In this document: piece by piece, positions 16,955-24,632 of the stretch
How positions within the stretch are numbered: position 1 is the first letter of the stretch
Layout: the number at the start of each line of letters is the position of its first letter
Assembly: GCA_944321445.1 (NCBI GenBank)
Contig: CALULJ010000004.1
Coordinates: forward strand, 1 to 64,000
Direction of reading: 5' to 3'
DNA: 64,000 nt
From: an uncultured Collinsella sp.
GTDB taxonomy: Bacteria > Actinomycetota > Coriobacteriia > Coriobacteriales > Coriobacteriaceae
Notes under the pieces: model-generated
What the model saw: the letters and a program-made list of their open reading frames with translations, nothing else
Databases searched by the model: none
Told to the model about the DNA's origin: nothing
Position numbers and translations under genes: made by a program

Positions 16955-17106
16955 CCCCGCTGCAAAAAGTCGGGACTTTGGGCGGATTTTTAGCACCGGG
17001 TCGAGACAAGCACCCTTCTGACCTCGGTGTTTTCGCAGGTCCAAAGGCTGCTTATACGGACCCGGTGCTAAAAATCCGCCCAAAGTCCCGACTTTTTGCA
17101 GCGGGG
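16955..17106. repeat. long inverted repeat 2 (48-bp perfect arms)
   Basis: Arms 16955-17002 and 17059-17106 are perfect inverted copies over 48 bases, around a 56-base loop. Each arm contains an A5 and a T5 run. It sits in the 320-base gap between tex and the acetyltransferase gene (both minus strand), which holds nothing else I can identify. It shares the block GGTGCTAAAAAT at the loop end of its right arm with inverted repeat 4. Confidence 0.97.
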
Positions 17107-17144
17107 TCAACAAGAGCGAGCCTTTTTCTCCCCTGGCGCCCCTC

Positions 17145-17768
17145 TTAGTCGAGCCAGAAGCTGTCGACGGGCTTGTCGCCGTTGTAGTAGAGGTCGTCGC
17201 GCTCGTCGATGGCGCGCAGCACGCGGCAGGGGTTGCCCACGGCCACGACACCGGCAGGGATGTCGCGCGTGACCACGCTGCCGGCGCCCACGACGGAGCC
17301 TGCACCCACCGTCACGCCCGGAAGAAGAATGGAACCCGCGCCGATCCAAGCGCCCGCGCAGATGCGCACGGACTGGTTGCACTGCAGGCCAAGCGCGCGC
17401 AGGCGGGGCGACACGGGGTGCGTGCCCGTGCAGATGGTCACGTTGGGGCCGATCATGACGTCGGACTCGATGAAGATGTCCGTATCGTCCACAAGGGTGA
17501 GGCCCATGTTGGCATACACCCGGTCGCCCAGGTGCAGGTGGGCGCCGCCCCAGTTGGCGTGCAGCGGAGGCTCGATCATGCAGCCCTCGCCCACCTCGGC
17601 GACCAGCTTGCGCAGCAGCTCATCGCGCTCCGCCGCGCAGCTGAAGGACAGCGCGTTATAGGCTTCCAGCACCTTGCGACGGCCGGCCTGCTCTTCCAGC
17701 AGCTCGGGGTTGTCCGCAACGTATAGGCGGCCGTCTGCCATACGGCACTTGACCTCTGCCAAATCCAT
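17145..17768 (-). CDS. sugar O-acetyltransferase (maltose/galactoside type)
   Basis: A 207-residue left-handed beta-helix enzyme of the LacA/Maa/NodL group that transfers acetyl from acetyl-CoA to a sugar hydroxyl. The N-terminal Mac domain is at about 8-60 (MADGRLYVADNPEL), hexapeptide repeats cover about 65-190, and the catalytic His117 lies in GTHPVSP. The C-terminal loop (VVAVGNPCRVLRAI) is typical. It is cytoplasmic, and the sugar acceptor is unknown. The ccdA-tlpA gene lies upstream on the same strand with a 57-base gap, so they may be co-transcribed although functionally unrelated. Confidence 0.9.
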   Translation of the reverse strand: MDLAEVKCRMADGRLYVADNPELLEEQAGRRKVLEAYNALSFSCAAERDELLRKLVAEVGEGCMIEPPLHANWGGAHLHLGDRVYANMGLTLVDDTDIFIESDVMIGPNVTICTGTHPVSPRLRALGLQCNQSVRICAGAWIGAGSILLPGVTVGAGSVVGAGSVVTRDIPAGVVAVGNPCRVLRAIDERDDLYYNGDKPVDSFWLD

Positions 17769-17825
17769 GCTGTCCTACCTTTCAGCCGGCGCGTCTAAAC
17801 GGAGCGCCGCATCTCACCCGGAACG

Positions 17826-19109
17826 TCACTCCCCCATGGACGCGAGAATCTTCTCGATAGTCGCCGTATCGAGAGCGCCGGGCACGTAGCCGTAGACGGT
17901 ACCGTCCGGCTTGATGAAGTACGTCGTGGGGAAGGCGCTGACCCCGTAAGCGGAAAGTAGCTCGGCGCCGAAGTCCATGAGCACGGGATACGTGATGTTC
18001 TGCTCGTCGATAAAGGCGGCGACCTCCTCTTCGCTCACGTCGTTTGCCCGGGGATGCTCGTCGTTGCTGGGGTTGGCGACCGCAAGCAGAACCGTGTCGC
18101 CTCCGTCCGCCTCCCACTGCCGGTGCAGCTCCTCGAGGTCTGGGATCTCGCTTTTGCACGGCCCGCACCAGGTGGCGAAGAAGTTGAGAACGACGGTTTT
18201 GCCCTGGTAGTCGGACAGAGCGTGGGTGTTTCCGTGCTGGTCGGTCAGCTTGAGGTCGGCAAGCGGCGCCGCGATGGCGTCAGGGTCGTTGGAGGATGAG
18301 GCAGAATCGCTTTCCGATGTACTTGCTGGCGAGTCCGCTTCGTCCCCAGTCGCGGTCTGCGACGCGGATGGCTCCGACCCAAGCGACGCCAGACGCCCCG
18401 CGACGTTTCCCATCCAACCGGTCGCCGTTATGATGCCCATGGCTATGAGCAGCGCGCCACCGATTTTGACGGTGTAGCGCACGATATTGCCGTGCGCACG
18501 GAAGAAGTTGAGAACAGCGCCCGCCCCGAAGCCGACCGCGAGAAACGGGATCACGAAGCCCGCGGTATAGACCGCCACGAGCGCGTAGCCGGCAAGCGCC
18601 GTAGTCTGCGAGGACGCCATGAGCAGCACGCTCGCCAGAATGGGGCCCACGCAGGGCGTCCAGGCAAAGCTGAACGTGAAGCCGAGGACCAGCGCGACCA
18701 GCGGGTTCATGGCAAAGCGGTCAAGTTTGAACGGCAGCCGGTGCTCGGTTTCTATCGCGTCCGCCTTGCCGAACGCGCCAAGCATGTAGAGGCCGAACAG
18801 GACCATGACCACGCCGGCGATCATTGAGAACGTGCGCTCGTTACCGGTGAAGAAGCGCCCGAGCGCCGTGAAGCCAAAGCCCAGAAGGAAGAATGCGAAG
18901 CTCACGCCGATGACGAAAAACAGCGTGTTGACGAGGACGCGCCCGCGCGGATAGCGCAGCGAGCCATCTTCGGCCCGCTCGACCGCGCCTCCGGCGAGGT
19001 ATCCCACGTACAGCGGGATGAGCGGCAGCACGCAGGGCGAGAAGAAGCTCACAAGCCCCTGGATGAACACCGTCGCCGCAGGCAGCGAAGTCTGAAGATC
19101 GAGGTCCAT
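17826..19109 (-). CDS. CcdA-TlpA fusion: thiol:disulfide transporter with thioredoxin domain
   Basis: A 427-residue fusion. The N-terminal half (about 12-240) is a six-helix CcdA/DsbD-beta module with the two membrane cysteines that carry electrons, in FFSPCVLPL (Cys26) and AWTPCVGP. A Ser/Asp/Glu-rich linker (about 245-280) leads to a TlpA/ResA thioredoxin domain with the active site WCGPC at about 313-317 and a cis-proline segment (SAFPTTYFI). The protein would pass reducing power across the membrane to extracytoplasmic disulfides. The fusion makes donor and acceptor one chain. The ATG sits below an inverted-repeat pair at 19182-19264 that may regulate it. Confidence 0.92.
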   Translation of the reverse strand: MDLDLQTSLPAATVFIQGLVSFFSPCVLPLIPLYVGYLAGGAVERAEDGSLRYPRGRVLVNTLFFVIGVSFAFFLLGFGFTALGRFFTGNERTFSMIAGVVMVLFGLYMLGAFGKADAIETEHRLPFKLDRFAMNPLVALVLGFTFSFAWTPCVGPILASVLLMASSQTTALAGYALVAVYTAGFVIPFLAVGFGAGAVLNFFRAHGNIVRYTVKIGGALLIAMGIITATGWMGNVAGRLASLGSEPSASQTATGDEADSPASTSESDSASSSNDPDAIAAPLADLKLTDQHGNTHALSDYQGKTVVLNFFATWCGPCKSEIPDLEELHRQWEADGGDTVLLAVANPSNDEHPRANDVSEEEVAAFIDEQNITYPVLMDFGAELLSAYGVSAFPTTYFIKPDGTVYGYVPGALDTATIEKILASMGE

Positions 19110-19181
19110 GGCATTTCCCCTCAGCGCGTAACTTTACCCAAGGGTATTGTTACATGCGCGCGTCCCTCCCCTGGTCCTGAA

Positions 19182-19264
19182 CGGAAAATCATGATATTCC
19201 GTTAGCGGTAAAAGGTTTATCTGGGAGGATGCCGAAATCTCTTACGGAATATCATGATTTTCCG
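19182..19264. repeat. 21-bp perfect inverted repeat, 41-base spacing
   Basis: Arms 19182-19202 and 19244-19264 are perfect inverted copies, extendable to 24 bp with one mismatch. Each arm is nearly palindromic by itself (CGGAA-ATCATGAT-TTCCG), so it also reads as two copies of one binding site, upstream of ccdA-tlpA. Confidence 0.85.
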
Positions 19265-19449
19265 CCCGCGTGCACGGAGCGGCGAGGGGGACTCTTCTCC
19301 CACTCTGTCTCTAGCCCATCGATTGCAAGGTCCTCAAACAGGTCCCGCCCGCCTTCGAAGTACGCCTGCATGGTCGAAAGAAGGAGCGACTTGCCGAATC
19401 GCCTGGGACGGCTCAGAAAGAAAGCCTTCCCTCCCCCGTAAACCAAATA
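19252..19449 (-). pseudogene. remnant of AAA-ATPase-like / PD-(D/E)XK family protein
   Basis: A short frame bounded by stops encodes LVYGGGKAFFLSRPRRFGKS followed by LLLSTMQAYFEGG, which is the P-loop region of the common 'AAA-ATPase_like plus nuclease' family (normally over 500 residues). The first about 30 residues and everything after residue about 40 of that region are missing. The fragment runs into the inverted repeat at 19244-19264. It cannot be functional. Confidence 0.7.
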
Positions 19450-19623
19450 TCAGATTTCGAAACATGGTGTCCGTGAGACAACGCAGGCTGGCGAGAGAAC
19501 GGGCACCGGTCGGGGCAATCCAAGGGGACGTACGACACAAAGGCGCATATGACCACAAAACTCTCCCGAATTTCAGACAGGCATCGGGGCGCCAGAAGAC
19601 GCCCCGATGGCCCCGAAATACCC

Positions 19624-19653
19624 GTGGCACGCAGGGCTGCCCTTGGGTATAAT
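19624..19653 (+). promoter_or_regulatory. candidate promoter of antisense RNA
   Basis: A consensus -10 box TATAAT (19648-19653) is preceded after 18 bases by GTGGCA (4 of 6 matches to TTGACA). It points toward the terminator at 19720-19756, predicting an RNA of about 95-100 bases. Confidence 0.55.
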
Positions 19654-19659
19654 CAATTC

Positions 19660-19756
19660 GAGCAGAAGGTTTAAAGCCCTCCTGCCGAGTTAATTGAAGT
19701 GGTGGGCAAGCCCACGCAGAACAACCGCCTCGGCACAAGGCGGTTGTTCCCGTTTT
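19660..19756 (+). ncRNA. putative antisense RNA antitoxin convergent with a small toxin gene
   Basis: The predicted transcript runs from the TATAAT promoter to the hairpin at 19720-19756. It contains a GTGGG-CAAG-CCCAC hairpin (19702-19715) and the terminator stem. A transcript from the opposite-strand toxin gene would enter this region, giving a 3'-end overlap as in TxpA/RatA or BsrG/SR4-type type I toxin-antitoxin loci. The RNA and its ends are predictions. Confidence 0.5.
19720..19756 (+). terminator. intrinsic terminator of the putative antisense RNA
   Basis: A perfect 11-bp stem AACAACCGCCT / AGGCGGTTGTT (19720-19730/19738-19748) is followed on the plus strand by TTCCCGTTTT. Confidence 0.8.
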
Positions 19757-19776
19757 GGAGACTTACCCACCTGCCA

Positions 19777-19854
19777 TTAGATTACGAGAATCAAAACGAC
19801 AACGAATGCGACCAGAGTCGCTGCTGCAAGAAGCAGCGCGGTGAGCTGCGTCAA
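19777..19854 (-). CDS. putative 25-residue membrane toxin (type I TA)
   Basis: A 25-codon ORF starting TTG at 19854 and ending TAA encodes MTQLTALLLAAATLVAFVVV then LILVI, a single uncharged hydrophobic span. A full consensus ribosome site (AAGGAGG) lies 7 bases before the TTG, strong evidence for translation of so short a frame. Upstream are a TACAAT -10 box with TG extension and a LexA-type box overlapping the -35 region. Downstream is a convergent promoter-terminator pair. Size, hydrophobicity and wiring resemble TisB-like or Hol-Tox type I toxins, but there is no charged tail and no homology was tested. Confidence 0.55.
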   Translation of the reverse strand: MTQLTALLLAAATLVAFVVVLILVI

Positions 19855-19910
19855 CGGGATCCCTCCTTCCCCCTGCGAGACTCGGAGGGCGCCGCCCGCT
19901 CGATTGTCCT

Positions 19911-19939
19911 ATTGTAACACAGATTAGAACGTATGTTCG
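19911..19939 (-). promoter_or_regulatory. LexA-type SOS box overlapping the toxin promoter
   Basis: Plus-strand 19926-19939 reads AGAACGTATGTTCG, one mismatch from the Gram-positive LexA consensus CGAACNNNNGTTCG. On the minus strand the -10 TACAAT (19911-19916) is preceded by TGT (extended -10). The -35 hexamer position at 17-base spacing (19934-19939, CGAACA) falls inside the box. LexA binding would block this promoter until DNA damage. Confidence 0.6.
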
Positions 19940-20174
19940 CTATGATGAAGCCAAGGGTCTCTAGCGTACAACCGTTTGGATAGTCGGGTGGGGCTCGTCG
20001 CCCGAATGATCTGCGAGCGCGCGACATCTGTTTGACATACGCCGACACATCGATTTGGCACTAGCTGTCCTGAGTATTTGCTTCTTTTGATACCGTCCGA
20101 AATTGCGATCTGATACCGACGGTATCGCGACATGATACCGCCGGCGTCTCGAATGGGTACCGGAGACCCGCTTT

Positions 20175-20372
20175 CTACTCGGAACCGGCCCCCAGCTTCC
20201 TCCTCATGTTCATCTCGCCCATGCCGGCCCATGCGGCGCCGTGGACGATGCGGTCCATGATGGCGTCGGCGTGGACGCCGCCGCCGAGCCTGGCGTGCCG
20301 GTCCTTCTGGCGGAACTGCGTGCAGAAAACCGTGGAGGCCGTTCCGTAGCGTGCCTCCATTGAATCTGAATC
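20175..20372 (-). pseudogene. IstB C-terminal fragment of an older IS21-family element
   Basis: The fragment encodes the end of an IS21 ATPase helper (ARYGTASTVFCTQF, then ADAIMDRIVHGAAWAGMGEM, stop at 20175). The rest of istB is missing: homology stops where the IS3 terminus (20373) begins. The matching istA N-terminus lies at 24127-24486 on the same strand, so both are pieces of one IS21 copy broken by the IS3 element. Confidence 0.85.
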
Positions 20373-20448
20373 TGAATCTGCCCCATTCCCGTTGACACAC
20401 GGAGTTCCGTTTCGGCATGATGCCGTAAACGGGGAAAGGGGGCATGGG

Positions 20449-20736
20449 ATGGGACATCCGTCGCCCAAATATTCGGCCGAGTTCAAGCGGCAGGCGGTGA
20501 GGCCGTACAGGGAGCGAGGCGGCACCTACGCCGAGATCGGCAGGGAGCTCGGGGTCGACGCCGGCAGCATATCGGGCTGGGTCAGGAAGGCCGACACCGC
20601 CCAGGCGTCGCCCGAGGACAACCCCTTCAAGGTGGCCGAGGAGAACCGGCGCCTGCGCAGGGAGGTCGAGCGGCTCAGGCGCGAGAACGAGGTGCTTTTA
20701 AAAGCGAGCGCCTTCTTCGCCAGCAGGCAGCTGTAG
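20449..20736 (+). CDS. IS3-family transposase OrfA
   Basis: A 95-residue DNA-binding subunit with a transposase_8 HTH (YSAEFKRQAVRPYRERGGTY, AEIGRELGVDAGSISGWVRK) and a leucine-zipper-like coiled coil (EENRRLRREVERLRRENEVL, about 60-82). ATG 20449 is preferred (MGHPSPKYSAEFK). Near the end the codons CTT TTA AAA contain the canonical -1 slippery heptamer T TTA AAA (about 20697-20703), where ribosomes would shift into the orfB frame. OrfA itself appears intact. Confidence 0.88.
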   Translation: MGHPSPKYSAEFKRQAVRPYRERGGTYAEIGRELGVDAGSISGWVRKADTAQASPEDNPFKVAEENRRLRREVERLRRENEVLLKASAFFASRQL

Positions 20737-21257
20737 GCGCCCGGGCGGAGAGGGCGAAGTTCGCTTTCGTATTGCTCGACGAAGGAGCCTAGAGCGTGTC
20801 CGAGACGTGCCGCGCGCTCCATGTCGCCCGCCAGGGCTGCTGCGCGTGGAGGAAGAGGCGGCCGAGCGCGCGCGACGAGGGGGACGCCGAGCTCGCCGGG
20901 AAGATCTCGGGGATGTACGCCGCCGGCCGCGGCATCTACGGGGCGCCGAAGGTCCTCGCCGAGCTCAAGAAGGCCGGCGAGCCCACGTCGCGCAAGCGCG
21001 TGGCGCGCATCATGCGCGAGAACGGCCGGGTCGGGACGACGCGCGGCCGCGCCAAGCGGCCGAAGGGCGAGGCGAAGGCGGCCGCGCCGCAGGCCGACTC
21101 CGCCCCCGACCCGGTGCGCCGCGAGTTCTCGGCCGACGGCCCGAACAGGGCCCGGTTCGCGGGCATCACCTACGTCCGCACGCACCGGGGCCGGCTCCAC
21201 CTGGCCGTGGCGATGGACATATGGTCCAGGATGATCGTCGGCCGGTCGATGTCGGAC
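20704..21257 (+). pseudogene. IS3-family transposase OrfB, 5' half
   Basis: After the -1 shift the frame reads AKFAFVLLDEGA, then meets TAG at 20790-20792, then continues SVSETCRALHV into the HTH_21 and the start of the rve integrase domain (FAGITYVRTHRGRLHLAVAM, first catalytic Asp in AMDIWSRM). It stops at VGRSMSD where an IS21-family element is inserted. The rest resumes at 23701. Both the TAG and the insertion make it non-functional. A GTG at 20796 would allow a separate start after the TAG. Confidence 0.85.
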
Positions 21258-21393
21258 TGTATGTAGTCAAATAAAAGTCGACACTTCCGGCATCGGGTTT
21301 TCGACATGAACCGCAAGAGCATGCCGACCCATCCCATCACAGGCCTAATCTGACAAGTGCTTCAGGTATCTCGTCAGAGAGGCGGAAAGGAAC

Positions 21394-22857
21394 ATGATCG
21401 ACATGCCCACCATCAATTCTATACGGCAGCAGCGACGCGATGGATGCAGCGTCGCCGAGATCGCGCGGAGAAACGGCGTCTCCCGCGACACGGTCTACAA
21501 ATACCTCAAGCGGGATGATTTCTCCCCGACGCCCCCCGCGAGGAAGAAGCGCCCGAGCAAGCTCGATCCCTACAAGCCGCTCATCAGGCAATGGATAGAG
21601 GACGATTCGACGACCTGGCGCAAGCAGCGGCACACCGCGAAGCGGATATGGCAGAGGCTCGTCGAGGAGTGCGGCGCCGACGTGAGCGCGAGCACGGTCG
21701 GGCGCTATGTCAAAGCACTGCGCGCGGAGAACCGCGCCGCGAGCGAGCGCTTTCTCGACCTTGCATGGGAACCGGGCGAGGCCCAGGCGGATTTCGGGGA
21801 GGCGGACTTCTATGTGATGGGGGTTCGCAGGCGCCTGAGCTATTTCGTCTTGACGTTCCCCTATTCCAACGTGGGCCTGGCCCAGGTCTTTCCCGGCGAG
21901 AACGCCGAGTGCGTCTGCCAGGCCTTGAAGGACATCTTCTCCTATATCGGCGGCGTGCCCAAGCGGATAATCTTCGACAACGCCGCCGGCGTAGGGCGCA
22001 GGACGGCCGACAAGGTGCGGACGACCGAGCTGTTCGGGCGCTTCGCCGCGCATTGCGGCTTCGCCTATGCGTTCTGCAACCCCGCCTCGGGGCACGAGAA
22101 GGGCTCCGTCGAGAACAAGGTCGGGGCCGTACGGCGCTCGCTGTTCGTCCCCGTGCCCCAGGTCACGAACATGGGCGCCTTCAACAAGAACCTCCTCGGC
22201 AGGTGCATGGCGCTTTCCAGAAAAGGCCACTGGATCAAAGGCGAGCCGGAGGACCGGCTGTTCGCCGAGGACCGCCTCGCCCTCTCCGGACTGCCCGCCA
22301 AGCCCTTCGAGGTGGTGCGCTACGTCACCGCCCGGGCGGACAAGAAGGGCAAGGTGCGGGCCGACGGCCCCCACTTCTACTCGACCGACCCGGCGTTTTC
22401 CGGATGCGAGATGCTTCTTGGGCTCGGGGCCACCACGCTGCGCGTCTTCGACGGCGCGGGCACGTTCGTCTGCGAGCACGCCAGAGCCTACGGCGACGCT
22501 CCGACCGACACGACGGATCCCGGGTCGCAGCTCCACCTCCTGTGCCTCAAGCCTGCGGGATGGCGCAGCTCGCGCGTCAGGGCGGCGTTGTCCGAAGATG
22601 TCCGCAGCTGGATGGACGGCCTCGGCAGAGACGAGCTCAAAGAGGAGCTGAGGCTGCTGCGCGACGAGACGGCGCGCTCCGGGTGGGAGGCGACGCGCCA
22701 GGCCGCCGAGCTCGCGTACGGGTCCACCGGGCGCATCGATCGGGCAAGCGTGGCGGTCGGCGCGGCGAGGATCGCCTCGGGCGCGGAGGCGATCGCCTAC
22801 GACGAGCCGGTCGACCTGTCCGGCTACGACTCCGTCTTCTTTGGAAGGGGGGCGTAG
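21394..22857 (+). CDS. istA: IS21-family transposase IstA
   Basis: A 487-residue DDE transposase. An N-terminal HTH (CSVAEIARRNGVSRDTVYKY) is followed by the integrase core with catalytic Asp133 (AQADFGEADF), Asp195 (IIFDNAAG) and Glu240 (GSVENKVG), and a C-terminal beta-barrel-like domain. All catalytic residues are present and the frame is unbroken. It is followed after 3 bases by istB, as in all IS21 elements. Confidence 0.93.
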   Translation: MIDMPTINSIRQQRRDGCSVAEIARRNGVSRDTVYKYLKRDDFSPTPPARKKRPSKLDPYKPLIRQWIEDDSTTWRKQRHTAKRIWQRLVEECGADVSASTVGRYVKALRAENRAASERFLDLAWEPGEAQADFGEADFYVMGVRRRLSYFVLTFPYSNVGLAQVFPGENAECVCQALKDIFSYIGGVPKRIIFDNAAGVGRRTADKVRTTELFGRFAAHCGFAYAFCNPASGHEKGSVENKVGAVRRSLFVPVPQVTNMGAFNKNLLGRCMALSRKGHWIKGEPEDRLFAEDRLALSGLPAKPFEVVRYVTARADKKGKVRADGPHFYSTDPAFSGCEMLLGLGATTLRVFDGAGTFVCEHARAYGDAPTDTTDPGSQLHLLCLKPAGWRSSRVRAALSEDVRSWMDGLGRDELKEELRLLRDETARSGWEATRQAAELAYGSTGRIDRASVAVGAARIASGAEAIAYDEPVDLSGYDSVFFGRGA

Positions 22858-22860
22858 GGC

Positions 22861-23616
22861 ATGGCCTACCTCAAGCAAGGCGACGCCATGGCGTTGAGAG
22901 CCCTCATGCGCTCGATGTACTTCTCCGCAGACACCATCGACGCGTTCCTCGCATCCGCGACCGCGGGCCAGGTCGCAGCGGTGGCCGAGATGATCCGGCG
23001 CGAGATGCGGGTGCGCGAGCGCCGCAAGCGGGAGCGGCTGACGAGGAAGGCGAGGTTCCCCCAGATAAAGTCTTTCGACGGGTACGACTTCGCGCAGGTG
23101 GCCCTGCCGGAGGGCTACTCCGTCGACGACTTGAAGTCGCTTGCGTTCGTCGACGCGGCGCAGGACTTCGTCTTCCACGGGCAGACGGGACGGGGCAAGA
23201 CGCACTTGGCGATAGCCGTCGGCCTCGCCTGCGTGGACGCGGGGCTGGAGGTGAGGTTCTTCACCGCCGCCGAGCTGGTGCTCTCCCTGACGCGCGCGAA
23301 CCGAGAGCATCGGCTCGAGCAGCTCATGAAAGACATCGCGAGATCCCGGCTCCTCATCATCGACGAGCTCGGCTACGTCCCGCTCGACCAAGAGGGCGCG
23401 CGGCTCTTGTTCCAAGTCATGAGCGACTGCTACGAGAGGCGCAGCCTCGTCATCACCACCAACATCGAGTTCTCGAAATGGGGCGTGGTGTTCGGAGACG
23501 ACAAACTCGCCTCGGCGATCATCGACCGCATCATGCACCACGGAAGGCTCATCGAGTTCAACGGCACGAGCAAGCGCATGGATCATGCTCTGATGCTCGG
23601 AAAGAAGGACGGCTAG
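22861..23616 (+). CDS. istB: IS21-family ATPase helper IstB
   Basis: A 251-residue AAA+ ATPase that selects target DNA for IstA. Walker A is GQTGRGKTH (residues 107-115; Gln where most homologues have Pro), Walker B is LLIIDELGYV, and the sensor region is SLVITTNIEFSKW. The start ATG follows the istA stop by three bases. It differs from the IstB fragment at 20175, so the two IS21 elements are not recent copies of each other. Confidence 0.93.
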   Translation: MAYLKQGDAMALRALMRSMYFSADTIDAFLASATAGQVAAVAEMIRREMRVRERRKRERLTRKARFPQIKSFDGYDFAQVALPEGYSVDDLKSLAFVDAAQDFVFHGQTGRGKTHLAIAVGLACVDAGLEVRFFTAAELVLSLTRANREHRLEQLMKDIARSRLLIIDELGYVPLDQEGARLLFQVMSDCYERRSLVITTNIEFSKWGVVFGDDKLASAIIDRIMHHGRLIEFNGTSKRMDHALMLGKKDG

Positions 23617-23700
23617 CGACGGCGGAAACCAGGCGGCCGCTCTTGCAGAAAGCGCCGAATCAACGATGCGGAAAGTGTCGACAAAGACTTGACGCAACAC

Positions 23701-24099
23701 ATGTCGGACCGGATGACGGCGGGGCTCGCCGACGACGCCCTCAGGATGGCGATAGCCCGCCAGCACCCGAAAGAGGGTTGCATCCACCACTCGGATCACG
23801 GCTCGCAGCACGTCTCGCTGCTGCTGGGCAAGACGATGCGCGAGGCCGGCATCGAGCCCTCGATGGGGTCGATATCCTCGCCGTGGGACAACGCCGCGAT
23901 GGAGTCGCTCATGGGCCTCATCAAGGCGGAGTGCGTGCACGCGAGGACCTTCGAGACGCGCGAGCAGGCGGCGCCCGAGATCTTCGGGTACATAGAGTGC
24001 TTCTACAACAGGGTCAGGATCCACTCGGCTCTGGGCGATCTCAGCCCCGCGGAGTTCGAGGCGAGGAATATGGAGGGCGCCGTCAAGATGGCGGCGTAA
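23701..24099 (+). pseudogene. IS3-family transposase OrfB, 3' half
   Basis: The continuation of the split transposase begins with the duplicated target codons MSD and reads RMTAGLADDALRMAIARQHP. It carries the second catalytic Asp region (CIHHSDHGSQHVS) and the final Glu (WDNAAMESLMGLIKAE) of the DDE core, then the usual end (NRVRIHSALGDLSPAEFE). It has no start of its own in a suitable context. Confidence 0.88.
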
Positions 24100-24126
24100 G
24101 GATGTAAACGGAATCGGGGTAGATTC

Positions 24127-24486
24127 ATCGAGCTCGGCCGCGAGCTCCTCGTGCCTGCGCTTGACGTACCTCTGGACGGTCGCGTAGGAGCCCCCGAAGC
24201 CCTCCTCCCCGACGAGGCGGTCGTAGACCCTCTTGGCGGTGTGGCGCTGCTTGAACCAGCAGCGCCGGTCCTCCAGGAGCCACGAGTCGATCAGCCCGGC
24301 GAAGGGCTCGAGCAGCGGCGACCCGGGCGTCCTGCCGACCGCCGGGGGCCTCTCCGAGAGGTCCGTCTCCCTCAGGTACTTCCTCACCGTCGGCTCGGAG
24401 ACCCCGGTATCCCGGGCGATCGAGGCGACCGTCGCCCCGTTCCTGCCCAGCCTTCTGATATCGTCGATCTTGTCCACGCCGATCAT
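24127..24486 (-). pseudogene. IstA N-terminal fragment of an older IS21-family element
   Basis: Starting at MIGVDKIDDIRRLGRNGATV, about 120 residues of a second IstA are present: HTH (ARDTGVSEPTVRKYLRET), the linker (RCWFKQRHTAKRVYDRLVGE) and part of the following helix (QRYVKRRHEELAAE). Homology ends exactly at the IS3 terminus (24126). The very long frame that continues through the IS3 and IS21 DNA beyond this point is fortuitous. Confidence 0.85.
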
Positions 24487-24632
24487 TTCCTCTCTGGCCC
24501 CCAATCGTCGTAACCGAAGCAACGACAACGGTGGGCCGAACGGGATGGTCGGCGTGCCCGCGCTCAGACCCGAAACTTTTTCGTGCTCATTCCCGAAACT
24601 TCACCGCGCTCGAACCCGCAATACGGAGGCTA

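Larger units (their letters stand above)
21258..23700 (+). mobile_element. complete IS21-family insertion sequence (2443 bp)
   Basis: It is flanked by a 9-bp direct repeat ATGTCGGAC (21249-21257 and 23701-23709). Removing one copy restores the orfB frame as GRSMSD-RMTAGL. Both ends contain GTCAA followed by GTCGACACTT as inverted repeats. It carries intact istA and istB, so it is probably still active. It is the youngest insertion in the region. Confidence 0.92.
20373..24126 (+). mobile_element. IS3-family element interrupted by an IS21-family element
   Basis: Left terminal repeat TGAATCTGCCCCATTCCCGT (from 20373) matches the inverted right end ending at 24126 (read inward TGAATCTACCCCGATTCCGT). 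Left of it TGAATC is repeated twice more. It carries orfA and a split orfB and has lost function because of the nested insertion and an in-frame stop. It separates two parts of an older IS21 copy with the middle of that copy deleted. Confidence 0.85.

Noticed and set aside
19460-19750. Possible tRNA or small gene around GGTTTAAAGCC
   Set aside because: No cloverleaf can be folded and no acceptor stem pairs; the region is better explained by a promoter and terminator.
21337-24486. A 1063-residue open frame on the minus strand
   Set aside because: Only its first about 120 residues are a real IstA fragment; the remainder is antisense to the IS3 and IS21 transposases and is open because of high GC.
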